DNA of 64,000 bases, from contig NZ_CP012184.1 in the NCBI RefSeq assembly GCF_001420995.1, positions 4,138,501 to 4,202,500 on the forward strand. The letters are read 5' to 3'. The first letter of the stretch is position 1; every line of letters starts with the position of its first letter. The stretch comes from Pseudonocardia sp. EC080619-01 (GTDB lineage Bacteria > Actinomycetota > Actinomycetes > Mycobacteriales > Pseudonocardiaceae). Shown piece after piece: positions 29,627 to 38,418 of the stretch. The translations under genes and the position numbers were made by a program. The notes under the pieces are model-generated. The model was not told the DNA's origin, ran no database searches, and saw nothing but the letters and a program-made list of their open reading frames with translations.

Positions 29627-30559
29627 ATGAACAAGGCTCAGCTCGTCGATGCGCTGACCACCCGGCTCGGTGACCGTCGCGCAGCGGCCGAGGCCGTGGA
29701 CGCGATGGTCGACGTCATCGTGGACACCGTCGGCGCCGGTGGCACGGTCACCCTGACGGGATTCGGGGTGTTCGAGCCCCGGCGGCGGGCGCCGCGGACC
29801 GCGCGCAACCCGCGGACCGGGGAGACGGTCCCGGTCGCCGAGACGGTGGTGCCGTCGTTCCGTCCGGGGGCCGCGTTCAAGGAACGGGTCGCGGACAGCG
29901 AGGCCGCCGCGGCGGGCGCGACGAGCGCGCCGCGTCGTGCCCCGCGCGAACGCGCCGCCTCGGACGGGGCCACGGGGGCCTCGGCCGACGCGTCGGCGAG
30001 CGCACCGGCCACCGGGTCCGCGTCGTCGGGGTCGCGGACGAGGTCCGTCCCCGCGCGGGGATCCGGGGCGAAGCGGACACCGGCTCGGAGCAACGCCGCC
30101 GGGAGCGCGGCGAAGGGTGCGACGGCGAAGGGCTCGGCCGCGAAGGGTACCGCTGCGAAGGGTGCCGCCGCTGAGGGCACTGCGGCGAAGACCGGCACGG
30201 CGTCGAAGACCGGCACGGCTGCGAAGAGCACGGCGAAGACCGGCACAGCCGAGAAGAGCACGGCCGCGAAGAGCGGCACGGCGGCGAAGACCGGCACGAC
30301 CGCGAAGAGCACCGCTGCGAAGAGCACCGCTGCGAAGGGTGCGGGGAGCACGGGGGCGTCCACGGGTCGCGCCGCGAAGGGTGCCGCCGCGAAGGGTGCC
30401 GGCGCGAAGGGTGCCGGCGCGAAGAGCGCGTCGGGTGGGCGCAGCACCCGGACCACCGCCACCAGGAAGACCGTCCCGCCGGACACGAGCGCGCCGGGTG
30501 CCGGCGACGCGGCGGGCAGGCCCGCGACCCGCCGGAGCGCGGGAGCCGCGAAGAAGTAG
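29627..30559 (+). CDS. hupB: HU-family nucleoid protein with long Ala/Lys-rich tail
   Basis: A 310-residue protein. Residues 1-90 are a complete HU domain ([16 protein letters not shown]; the DNA-binding arm around [22 protein letters not shown]). Residues ~95-310 form a low-complexity basic tail with many AAKG, TAAKS and GTAAK repeats, like the PAKKA tail of mycobacterial HupB but considerably longer. The tail should neutralise and bridge DNA and may be acetylated. ATG 29627 follows TACCGT by 8 bases with no good Shine-Dalgarno. It sits after leuCD as in mycobacteria, but the usual next gene, mutT1, is 12.5 kb away. Confidence 0.93.
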   Translation: MNKAQLVDALTTRLGDRRAAAEAVDAMVDVIVDTVGAGGTVTLTGFGVFEPRRRAPRTARNPRTGETVPVAETVVPSFRPGAAFKERVADSEAAAAGATSAPRRAPRERAASDGATGASADASASAPATGSASSGSRTRSVPARGSGAKRTPARSNAAGSAAKGATAKGSAAKGTAAKGAAAEGTAAKTGTASKTGTAAKSTAKTGTAEKSTAAKSGTAAKTGTTAKSTAAKSTAAKGAGSTGASTGRAAKGAAAKGAGAKGAGAKSASGGRSTRTTATRKTVPPDTSAPGAGDAAGRPATRRSAGAAKK

Positions 30560-31273
30560 CGCGTCCCGGGCCCGGCCCGCGCGGCGGCGACGTCCCGCGG
30601 GCGCCGTCGGCGACCCCGGCGCCGGTCATCGGGGCCGCGCCGCGGGACGAGATCGGGCGGCCCCCGCCCCGGGGCGGCGGGTTCGGCCGGGCCGACGTCG
30701 ACGCCGGAGGGCGGTGGCGGATCCGGGCCCGCGCACCCGGCCGGCGGTGCTCCCGCCGACAGCTGTACCCCTGCGCTCATTCCTTGATCGAATTGTTCGT
30801 CGGCCGGTCTGTCCGAAGGCGAATCGTCGTGGTCCGGTGCCGGGTGACATGTACGCGGAAAGATCCGGAACCCGCCACGAAATGTCTGGTTCGCGACGGA
30901 GGGTTCGATTCCGGATCCGCGTGATCCACCGTTCCGAACGGATCATGCACATCGTGCAGCCTGTGTCGTCGCTGGTCCACGCGCCGTAGAGCGTCTCCTC
31001 CCTCTGTCATACAGGCCCTGGTCCTCGGGATGCGGGGATCGTCCCGGCAACGTCGGGCCAGTGCGCCGGACGTACCAGTCCGACTCCGTCGTTCGGGCTC
31101 AGAATCGGGTCGCATACACAATTCTGGGGTACTGGACCGCCGCCTTCGCTAACACCGGCGTCGTGCCGGGCGAATCGACGTGTACCGCGCCGGTGCGAAC
31201 CGGGGAATCGGTATCCGGGTCAATTTCCGTGGGTGGGGGCACTCGTGGGGCCGGCGCGCGTCGGAGGTGGGTA
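30560..31273. other. 714-base gap between hupB and the polysaccharide island
   Basis: No supported gene. The first ~220 bases are very GC-rich; from about 30780 composition drops and short AT-richer stretches appear. A 6+1+6 palindrome CCGTTCCGAACGG lies at 30929-30941 inside a larger imperfect one (TGATCC 30922-30927, GGATCA 30940-30945), a possible operator. A 114-codon minus-strand frame (30777-31121) has no recognisable features. The gap probably carries the promoter and control sites of the island; GGAGG before the first ATG is at 31263-31267. Confidence 0.4.
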
Positions 31274-32650
31274 ATGATCGGGAACGCCGTGACGGTCGGG
31301 GAGATCCGGGACCAGGTCCCGCGATGGCTGCCCGGCGTGCGGGCCTGGATGGTCGTCCCGTCCCTCGACGGCCTCCTGCTGCTGACCCCGGTCCTCTGGA
31401 ACCCCGACCAGTGGAAGGCGGTCGTCGTGCACGCGGTGCTCGGCGTCCTCCTGCTGACCGGGGCCCGCCGCTACCGGGCCCGGCTCCAGCTGGGTGTCCT
31501 CGACGAGCTGCCCTCGATCGTCGGCCGGATGCTGATCGCGACCGGGATCGTGGCCGCCGTCATCGCCGCCCGGCACGAGCAGCAGTCCGCGGTCGTGTTC
31601 CTGACCAACGCCGCGCTCGTCACCGCGCTGGTCGTCCTCGGGCGTGCGCTCACGACCGCGCTGATCGCCTGGTCCCGCCGGAACCGGATCAGCCGGCACC
31701 GGGGGATCCTCATCGGCGGCGGACCGCTCGCCGCGGGGCTCGCCGACATCACCCGGGACGACCCGGGCTACGCGCTGGAGGTCGTCGGGTACGTCGACGA
31801 CGGTCCGTCCCAGCCCGACCCGCCCGACGTGCCGTGCTGGGGCAAGGTCACCGATCTCGACGCCACCGTCCGGCGGACCGGGGCCGACGTGCTGATCGTC
31901 GCCGACGGGGCGTTCTCCGAGCGGGAGGTGCTCGACGCCGTCCGGGCACCGGCCTGCGCGGCGTGCGACCTGCTCGTCGTCCCGCGGTTGCACCACTTCC
32001 AGACCCAGGGTTCGTCGGACCGGATCGGGTCGATCCCGGTGATGCGGATCCTGACGCCGTCGCTGCGGGGGCCGTCCCGGCTCGTGAAGCGGATCTTCGA
32101 CCTCGTGCTGTCGGGGGCCGCGCTGGTCGTGCTCTCCCCGGTCGTCGCGCTCGCCGCGCTGGCCACCCGGCTGGAGGGCGGGCCGGGGGTGATCTTCCAT
32201 CAGGAGCGCGTCGGCCGGGACGGACGGGTGTTCGACTGCCTGAAGATCCGCACCCTGACCCCGCGCGACGCCCAGGACTCCGGCCAGACGTGGTCGGTCT
32301 CGCACGACGACCGGGTGGGACCGGTCGGCCGGTTCCTCCGCCGGACCTCGATCGACGAGCTGCCCCAGTTGTGGAACATCCTGCGCGGGGACATGTCGCT
32401 GGTCGGGCCCCGTCCGGAGCGTCCGTTCTTCGTGGACCGGTTCACCGCCGACTTCGACCGGTACGGCCACCGGCACCGCGTGCAGGCCGGTCTGACCGGG
32501 CTCGCGCAGGTCAACGGGCTGCGCGGGGACACCTCGATCGCCGACCGGGCCCGCTACGACAACCACTACATCGAGAACTGGACGCTCTGGCTGGACCTGA
32601 AGATCGTGTTGCGGACCTTCGCCCAGGTCCTCCTGGCCCGGGGCCGGTAG
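31274..32650 (+). CDS. Polyprenyl glycosylphosphotransferase (initiating sugar transferase)
   Basis: A 458-residue membrane enzyme that loads the first sugar-1-phosphate onto undecaprenyl phosphate. Several N-terminal helices (residues ~25-135) precede a CoA-binding/Rossmann-like segment (RGILIGGGPLAAGLADI, VVGYVDDGP). One helix (LVLSGAALVVLSPVVALAAL) leads into the catalytic bacterial sugar transferase domain (FHQERVGRDGRVFDCLKIRTL, RRTSIDELPQLWNILRGDMSLVGPRPE). The C-terminal QAGLTGLAQVNGLRG is intact. The first sugar is not predictable. The strong GGAGG 6 bases before the ATG fixes the start. Confidence 0.9.
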   Translation: MIGNAVTVGEIRDQVPRWLPGVRAWMVVPSLDGLLLLTPVLWNPDQWKAVVVHAVLGVLLLTGARRYRARLQLGVLDELPSIVGRMLIATGIVAAVIAARHEQQSAVVFLTNAALVTALVVLGRALTTALIAWSRRNRISRHRGILIGGGPLAAGLADITRDDPGYALEVVGYVDDGPSQPDPPDVPCWGKVTDLDATVRRTGADVLIVADGAFSEREVLDAVRAPACAACDLLVVPRLHHFQTQGSSDRIGSIPVMRILTPSLRGPSRLVKRIFDLVLSGAALVVLSPVVALAALATRLEGGPGVIFHQERVGRDGRVFDCLKIRTLTPRDAQDSGQTWSVSHDDRVGPVGRFLRRTSIDELPQLWNILRGDMSLVGPRPERPFFVDRFTADFDRYGHRHRVQAGLTGLAQVNGLRGDTSIADRARYDNHYIENWTLWLDLKIVLRTFAQVLLARGR

Positions 32651-32669
32651 AGCGCCGGTGGGAGAGAGG

Positions 32670-35600
32670 ATGCCGGTCCTGGATCGGCCGACCGGCGTCC
32701 CGGAGCACGCCCCGGCGTCCACGGTGGCCGGATCGCGGCCGGTCCGCGCCGCGCTCGTCCCGCTCGCCGCGCTCGCCACCGGCTGGTCGTCGGCCGTGCA
32801 CCGGCCCGCCCCCCTGGTGGCGGCGATGCTGGTGTTGCTGTGCGTGCCGCTCCGGATCGACGCCGGCGGATCCGCCTTCGGCCCCGGCGACCTCGCCTCG
32901 GTCGTCCTCGTGGGCGTGGCCGCGACGGCGTACGTCCGGTCCGGTCCGCCGCTCGCCCGTCCACTGGTGCTGCTGTTCGGGGGTGTGCTGCTGGGCGGGG
33001 CGCTCGCCACGCTCACCGCGTACGACCCGACGGGCAGCCTGGTCGGGCTCGTCCGCTACCTCCAGCTGTTCGTGCTGGTGCCGCTCGCCGTCGTCGTGTC
33101 GATCCGGTCCGTCCGCGACGCGCGGCTCGTCGTCGGGGCGCTGATCGGGATCGCGGCGCTGCAGGGTGCGTCCGGGCTGTGGCAGGTCGCCACCGGCGAC
33201 GGCGCGTCGTTCGGCGGGGCGCCGATCCGCGCGGTGGGCACCTTCGGCGCGAGCGACGTCATCGCGATGTCGGCGGTGGTCGGCACCGGCCTGGTGGCCT
33301 GCGTGGCGTTCGCGACGACGACGCGGGGCCGGGAGCGGGCCTGCTGGATCGCGTTGTCGGTCGTCCTGCTGGTGCCGCTGGGGCTCTCGCTGAGCCGCGG
33401 CAGCTGGATCGCCACCGGGATCGCGGTGCTGCTGGTCCTGGCGCTGGCCGGGCGGCGGGTGCTCCTGGTGTCGCTGGCCGTCGCGCCGGCCTGGGCCACG
33501 GTACTCGTCGGCGGCTTCGGGATCGGCTCCGCGGTGCTGGCCGAGCGGCTCGACTCGATCACCGGTGCGGTCGGGACGCCGGACTCGTCGGTCACCGACC
33601 GGTACGACCTGTGGGAGACGGCGCTGTCGATCTGGCGGGACCACCCGTGGACCGGGGTCGGGATCAAGGCCTTCCCGCTGTTCCGGGACGGGCACGCGCC
33701 GATCGGTCTGAGCTCGGGCAGCGACATCGAGGGGGCCGGGTCCGGGTTCGCCCGGCAGGCACTGCTGTCCCCGCACAACCAGTACCTGCTCGTCCTGTCC
33801 GAGCAGGGGATCCTGGGGGCCGGTGCGTTCGCCGCGCTGGTGCTGGTGCTGACGGTCGGCGCCGTCGTGGTGCTCCGGCGGTGCCCGGCACCGGTGCGGG
33901 GGATCGGTGCGGCGACGGCCGGGCTGATGCTCTGGCAGGCGGTCCAGTTCACCTACGGCGATCTCGGCGGCCCGTCGAGCCTGCTCACCTCGACGGTGAT
34001 CGGGCTGGCGGGATGGTGGGTGTTCGGCCGGTGGACGGCGCCGGCCCCGACCGACGCGGAGCGGACGGCCCGGGTGCGCGCGGTCCGGCCGAGGAGGGCC
34101 GAGCCGGGAACGGTCGCCGCCGCGGTGGTCGACGGCCGGGTGCCCGGGGCGCGGCCCGCGCCGCTCGGGCCCGCCGTTCCCGCGCCCCGCCCGCCGGGCG
34201 CGGTGCCACCCCGGACCGGAACCCCGCGCCCGGAGAACCCGGACACCCCGGACCCCGACTCCGGGCGCGCGGTCGCGCGGGCCGCCGCGCTCTCGGCGGC
34301 CCTGGCCGCGGCCGGATCGCTCCTGGGGCTCGTCCGCGACCTCCTCGTCGCCGCCTTCTTCGGCGCCACCGGCGAGACCGACGCGTTCCTGGTCGCCTGG
34401 ACCGTCCCGGAGACCCTCGCGCCCCTGCTGATCGAGGGAGCGATGGCGTTCGTGCTGGTCCCGGCGTTCGGCCGGGCCCTGGTGGCGGCCGAGGAGCGCC
34501 GCCGGACCACCCGCCTGCTGGGCGTGCCGAGCATGTCCGACCCGGTCGCCGAGCTGATCGAGAGCACCCTGCCCGTGGTCCTCGTGGCGCTCACGCTGCT
34601 CGGGGCGGTGACCGGGCTGGGGGCGCCGTGGCTGATCGCCGTCCTCGCCCCGGGGCTGACCGACCCGGCGCTGGCGGTGCTCTGCATGCGCGTCGTCGCG
34701 ATCACGATCCCGCTGCTCGGCGCGGCCGGCTACCTCGCGGCGGCACTGCGGACGCACCACCGGTTCGCGGCGCCTGCCGCCATCTACCTGGCCTACAACG
34801 CCGGGATCGTCGGCACCGTCCTGCTCACCCGCGAGTCCCTCGGGGTGGTCGGCGCGGCGCTCGGGATCTCGGTCGGTGCCGCACTGATGGTGCTGGTGCA
34901 GCTGCCGTCGGCCCGCCGGGTGCTGCCCCGCATGCGGGCATTCTCGCTGCACAGGCGCACGACGCTGTTCACCTTCGCCGCGGTGCTGCCCATCGTCGCC
35001 TACACGCTGTCCCGGCAGGCGCAGACGTTCGTCGAACGCTTCGCCGGTTCGGGGCTCGCCGAGGGCACGATCTCGCACCTGAACTACGCGCAGAAGGTCG
35101 CCCAGATCCCGATCACGTTGTCCTTCATGGCGGCCGCCGTCACCTTCCCGATCTTCGCGCGCAGCGTGGCCGCCGGCCGGCGGGACGACGCCCGGCGCCG
35201 GATGGAGGTCGACGTCCTGGTCATCGGCACGGTCGCGATGGTCGTCGCCGTCTACCTGTGGATCTTCGGCCCGGCGGTGGTCGGGACGCTGTTCGAGCGG
35301 GGCGCGTTCACCGCCGCGGACACCGCGGCGACCGTCGCGATCCTGCGGGTCTACGTCCTCGGGCTGCTCGGGCAGGCGCTGGTGAACCTGCTCGTGCGGC
35401 CGTACTACACGTTCGACGGCCGGGTCTGGTTCCCGGCGGTCGCGATGGGGGCCGGACTGGTGGCGACCGTCGGTGCGACGTTCCTGCTGGTCGGGCCGTT
35501 CGGCGCGGCCGGGATCGCCGGCGCGAACGCCGCCGGCATCTCGCTGACCGCGCTGCTGCTGGTCGCCGGGTCCGGCCGCAGGCTGCCGGTGGCGCCGGGG

Positions 35601-35807
35601 CAGGCGGGCTACGAGCGGCTCGCCGCCGTCGGGCTGCCCGCCGCGGCGGCCGCGGCGGGCGCCGGATACCTGGTCTCCGGTCCGCTGGCCGGGCTGCCCG
35701 TCGTCGTCCAGGCGGCCGTGGGCGGGGTGGTCGTGCTCGCGGCCGCCGCGTCCGTCCCGCTGCTCGTGCACGCCGTCCGCCGGCGCCGGCCGGCGAGGAG
35801 GACCTGA
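32670..35807 (+). CDS. Fusion of O-antigen-ligase/Wzy-like and MurJ/Wzx-like membrane domains
   Basis: A 1045-residue polytopic protein. Residues ~25-455 contain about ten hydrophobic segments and the Wzy/O-antigen-ligase landmark SPHNQYLLVLSEQGILGAG (about 367-385), with a periplasmic-type loop before it (DHPWTGVGIKAF). A ~80-residue Pro/Arg-rich cytoplasmic-type linker follows (about 455-533). Residues ~535-1045 are a MurJ/MviN-like flippase (LLGLVRDLLVAAFFGATGETDAFLVAW, then GAMAFVLVPAFGRAL), with about 14 helices. One chain thus appears to supply both export and polymerisation of the lipid-linked repeat. ATG 32670 is preferred over GTG 32658. The stop overlaps the deacetylase start by one base. 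Confidence 0.85.
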   Translation: MPVLDRPTGVPEHAPASTVAGSRPVRAALVPLAALATGWSSAVHRPAPLVAAMLVLLCVPLRIDAGGSAFGPGDLASVVLVGVAATAYVRSGPPLARPLVLLFGGVLLGGALATLTAYDPTGSLVGLVRYLQLFVLVPLAVVVSIRSVRDARLVVGALIGIAALQGASGLWQVATGDGASFGGAPIRAVGTFGASDVIAMSAVVGTGLVACVAFATTTRGRERACWIALSVVLLVPLGLSLSRGSWIATGIAVLLVLALAGRRVLLVSLAVAPAWATVLVGGFGIGSAVLAERLDSITGAVGTPDSSVTDRYDLWETALSIWRDHPWTGVGIKAFPLFRDGHAPIGLSSGSDIEGAGSGFARQALLSPHNQYLLVLSEQGILGAGAFAALVLVLTVGAVVVLRRCPAPVRGIGAATAGLMLWQAVQFTYGDLGGPSSLLTSTVIGLAGWWVFGRWTAPAPTDAERTARVRAVRPRRAEPGTVAAAVVDGRVPGARPAPLGPAVPAPRPPGAVPPRTGTPRPENPDTPDPDSGRAVARAAALSAALAAAGSLLGLVRDLLVAAFFGATGETDAFLVAWTVPETLAPLLIEGAMAFVLVPAFGRALVAAEERRRTTRLLGVPSMSDPVAELIESTLPVVLVALTLLGAVTGLGAPWLIAVLAPGLTDPALAVLCMRVVAITIPLLGAAGYLAAALRTHHRFAAPAAIYLAYNAGIVGTVLLTRESLGVVGAALGISVGAALMVLVQLPSARRVLPRMRAFSLHRRTTLFTFAAVLPIVAYTLSRQAQTFVERFAGSGLAEGTISHLNYAQKVAQIPITLSFMAAAVTFPIFARSVAAGRRDDARRRMEVDVLVIGTVAMVVAVYLWIFGPAVVGTLFERGAFTAADTAATVAILRVYVLGLLGQALVNLLVRPYYTFDGRVWFPAVAMGAGLVATVGATFLLVGPFGAAGIAGANAAGISLTALLLVAGSGRRLPVAPGQAGYERLAAVGLPAAAAAAGAGYLVSGPLAGLPVVVQAAVGGVVVLAAAASVPLLVHAVRRRRPARRT

Positions 35808-36502
35808 TGCGCCGCCCGTTCATCCTCATGTACCACTCCGTCGGCCGGATCGGCGACGACCCGCACCGGCTCACCGTCACCCCGGAACGGCTCGACGCGC
35901 AGCTCGCGGCGCTGCGTGCGCAGGGCCTGCGGGGACGGTCCATCCGGGACCTCGCGGCGAGCGGCGGCCGGGCCGTCGGGCTGACCTTCGACGACGGCTA
36001 CGCCGACTTCCTCACCGAGGCGGTCCCGGTGCTGCAGGCGCACGGCTGCACCGCCACCGTGTTCGCGCTGGCCGGCCTGTTCGGCCGGGACAACGAGTGG
36101 GACCCCGACGGTGACCGGAGACCGTTGCTCGACGTCGCCGGGCTGCGCGCGGTCGAGGACGCCGGCATGGAGGTCGGCTCGCACGGGCTGCGGCACCGGC
36201 ACCTGCCGCTCCTGGAGCCCGACGAGCTCGCCGACGAGGTCCGGACGAGCCGGAACCGGTTGTCGCTGGTCCTCGGCCGTCCGGTCGACGGGTTCGCCTA
36301 CCCCTACGGCGAGCTGGGCGGACGCGAGGTCGAGGCGGTCCGCCGGGCCGGGTACCGCTACGCCTGCGCGGTCGACCCGCGCGGGTCGGCCGCGGCCGGG
36401 ATCCACGCGCTGCCCCGCAGCTACGCGGGGCAGCGCGACACCGGGCCGCGGCTGCTCGCCAAGCGGCTCCGGCACGCCGGACGGGTGGCGGTGTCGTCAT
36501 GA
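35807..36502 (+). CDS. NodB-type polysaccharide deacetylase
   Basis: A 231-residue carbohydrate esterase 4 domain: FILMYHSVG at the start, the catalytic and metal Asp pair in LTFDDGYADF, metal-binding His in SHGLRHRHL, and YPYGELGGREVEAVRRAGY. It should remove N- or O-acetyl groups from the island's polysaccharide or its lipid-linked precursor. No signal peptide is visible, so it probably acts in the cytoplasm unless exported otherwise. Its ATG overlaps the upstream stop (TGATG) and its own stop overlaps the next ATG (ATGA), so it is tightly inside the operon. Confidence 0.87.
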   Translation: MRRPFILMYHSVGRIGDDPHRLTVTPERLDAQLAALRAQGLRGRSIRDLAASGGRAVGLTFDDGYADFLTEAVPVLQAHGCTATVFALAGLFGRDNEWDPDGDRRPLLDVAGLRAVEDAGMEVGSHGLRHRHLPLLEPDELADEVRTSRNRLSLVLGRPVDGFAYPYGELGGREVEAVRRAGYRYACAVDPRGSAAAGIHALPRSYAGQRDTGPRLLAKRLRHAGRVAVSS

Positions 36503-37632
36503 GGGTGCTGCACGTGATCACCGGGCTGAACGCGGGCGGGGCGGAGCAGTGGCTCTGGACGCTGGTCGGGAACAGCCGCCACGACAACGAGGTGCTGGCC
36601 CTGTCCGAGCCGGGGGTGCTCGCCGAGGCCCTGTGCCGGACGGGCGTGCGGGTGTCCTGCGCCGGGATGCGCGGCAACCGGGACGTGCTCGCCGCGGTGG
36701 GCCTGGTCGGCCGGATCCGGGCGCGGCGGCCGGACGTCGTCCACACGCACCTGTTCCGGGCCCAGCTCTACGGCGCGCTCGCCGCCCGGCTCGCCGGGGT
36801 CCGCACGGTGGTCAGCACCGAGCACTCGCTGAACCGGACCCGGATCGAGGGCCGGCCCACCACGCGTCCCGGGGTGCGGCTGCTCTACCGGGTCGGTGCG
36901 GCCTGCACCGACCGCACCGTCGCGGTGTCCCGGCCGGTCGCCGACCTGCTCGCGGACGGATGGACGCGGGCGGACCGCACCGTCGTCGTCCCGCTGGGGA
37001 TCGACCGGCAGACGTTCGTCTTCGACCCGGCCGCCCGGCGCCGGGTACGGGACCGGCTGGGCGTGCCGCCGGACGTGCCGCTCGTCGGCGGGGTCGGACG
37101 GCTGGTGCCGGGGAAGCGGTTCGAGGTGCTGCTCGACGCCGTCGCCCACCTGCCCGGGGCGCACGTCGTCGTCGCCGGTGCCGGGCCGGAACGCGACCGC
37201 CTGCTCCGCCGGGCCGCCCACCTCGGGATCGCGCACCGGGTGCACCTGCCCGGCGAGGTGGCGGAGCCGGCTCCGCTGCTGTGCGCGATGGACGCCTTCG
37301 CCTCCCCGTCGGCCGAGGAGACCTTCGGCATGGCCGTGCTGGAGGCCCTCGCCTCCGGCCTCCCGGCGGTGTACGTGCGGTGCCCCGCGCTGGAGGGCGG
37401 CCCGCCCGTGCCCGGCGCGGTGCACGTCGGACCGGGCACCGACGAGCTCACCGCGGCGCTGCGCGCGGCGCTGCTGCGGGGGCCGTGGGCGCGGCGGCCG
37501 CCGCCCGGGCTGGACCGGTTCGACCCGGCCGTGGCGGCCCGCACGATCGACGACCTCTACGACGAACTCGTCCGCGGCGGGGGCCGCGGGCACGGCGTCC
37601 GGACCGGACGCGGAACGAGGAGCAACCGATGA
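36499..37632 (+). CDS. GT4-family glycosyltransferase
   Basis: A 377-residue GT-B enzyme. N-terminal VLHVITGLNAGGAEQWLW, acceptor-side DVVHTHLFRAQLYGALAARLAGV and VSTEHS; the donor-binding half has GGVGRLVPGKRFEVLLDAVA and the E-x7-E motif in SPSAEETFGMAVLEALASGLP. It should add a sugar to the growing lipid-linked repeat at the cytoplasmic face. Four-base overlaps link it both to the deacetylase upstream and to the chain-length gene downstream. Confidence 0.88.
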   Translation: MRVLHVITGLNAGGAEQWLWTLVGNSRHDNEVLALSEPGVLAEALCRTGVRVSCAGMRGNRDVLAAVGLVGRIRARRPDVVHTHLFRAQLYGALAARLAGVRTVVSTEHSLNRTRIEGRPTTRPGVRLLYRVGAACTDRTVAVSRPVADLLADGWTRADRTVVVPLGIDRQTFVFDPAARRRVRDRLGVPPDVPLVGGVGRLVPGKRFEVLLDAVAHLPGAHVVVAGAGPERDRLLRRAAHLGIAHRVHLPGEVAEPAPLLCAMDAFASPSAEETFGMAVLEALASGLPAVYVRCPALEGGPPVPGAVHVGPGTDELTAALRAALLRGPWARRPPPGLDRFDPAVAARTIDDLYDELVRGGGRGHGVRTGRGTRSNR

Positions 37633-38418
37633 TCGCTTTCCGACGGAACCTCGACCGGCTGGCCGCGCGCTGGCTGCTGGTCGTGCTGCTCGTCCTGCTC
37701 GGCGCCGGTGCCGGGCTGCTCTACACGTACCTGACGCCACCGACGTACCGGTCGTCCGCGCTGGTCGTGGCGACCGAGCTGCAGCCCGGCGGGGACCGCC
37801 GCGACGTCAGCTTCGGGCAGGCGTACGGCCGGCTGATCGACCAGCAGGGCATCCTGACCTCCGCCGCCGAGGCCGCGGGGACGACCGTCGAGGAGGCCCG
37901 GAACTCGCTGGCCTCCTCCACGTCGCCGGAGAGCCCGATGATCGAGATCACCGGCACCGGGGCCACCCCGGTGGCGGCGGCGGACATGGTGAACGCGGCC
38001 GCGGCGGCGATCGTCGACACCGCGGGGGACACGCCTCGGCGACACCGGGGTCCGGCTGCTCGTCCTGAGCCCGGGGGTGCCGCCGGACCAGCAGATCTCG
38101 CCCGACCTGACCGTCGATGTCGCGGTCGGCGGGGCCGCCGGGTTCCTGCTCGGCGGCCTGCTGCTGCTCGGCGGCCCCGCCACCCGGCGTCGCGACGGCG
38201 GCCCGGGCGTCCCGTGGCAGCGCCGCAACGACCCGCCGTGGCCCCCGGAACCGGCGCCCGGTCCGGCACTCGGCCCGGCACCCGGCCAGGCACTCGGCCC
38301 GGTCCTCGGCCCGGCGCCCGGTCCCGTCGCGGACACGGGCGACACGACCCGCCCCGTCCCCACCCCGGAGCGGGCGGAACGCAACGGGGCGGCCCCCTCG
38401 CCCACCCCCCGGCGGTGA
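37629..38418 (+). pseudogene. Wzz-like chain-length determinant, apparently frameshifted
   Basis: The first ~134 codons read as a Wzz/PCP protein: MIAFRRNLDRLAARWLLVVLLV leads into transmembrane helix 1, then PTYRSSALVVATEL. From about 38028 this frame turns to Arg/Pro-rich nonsense, while the +1 frame continues the family with DTGVRLLVLSPGVPPD, a second helix (AVGGAAGFLLGGLLLLGG) and a Pro-rich tail ending at 38418. That stop overlaps the P450 GTG exactly as elsewhere in the operon, so the +1 end is the genuine C-terminus. A run of five G (about 38022-38026) in GCGGGGGACACG is the likeliest site. It could be a sequencing error, a mutation or recoding. No BY-kinase domain is present. Confidence 0.7.

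Noticed and set aside
29638..30780. A 380-codon minus-strand frame opposite hupB
   Set aside because: Its Ala/Pro/Phe-Val repeats are the complement of the Ala/Lys repeats of the HU tail; no start signal or family resemblance.
30777..31121. A 114-codon minus-strand frame in the gap before the polysaccharide island
   Set aside because: No ribosome-binding site, domain, signal peptide or neighbour linkage; kept only as part of the gap description.
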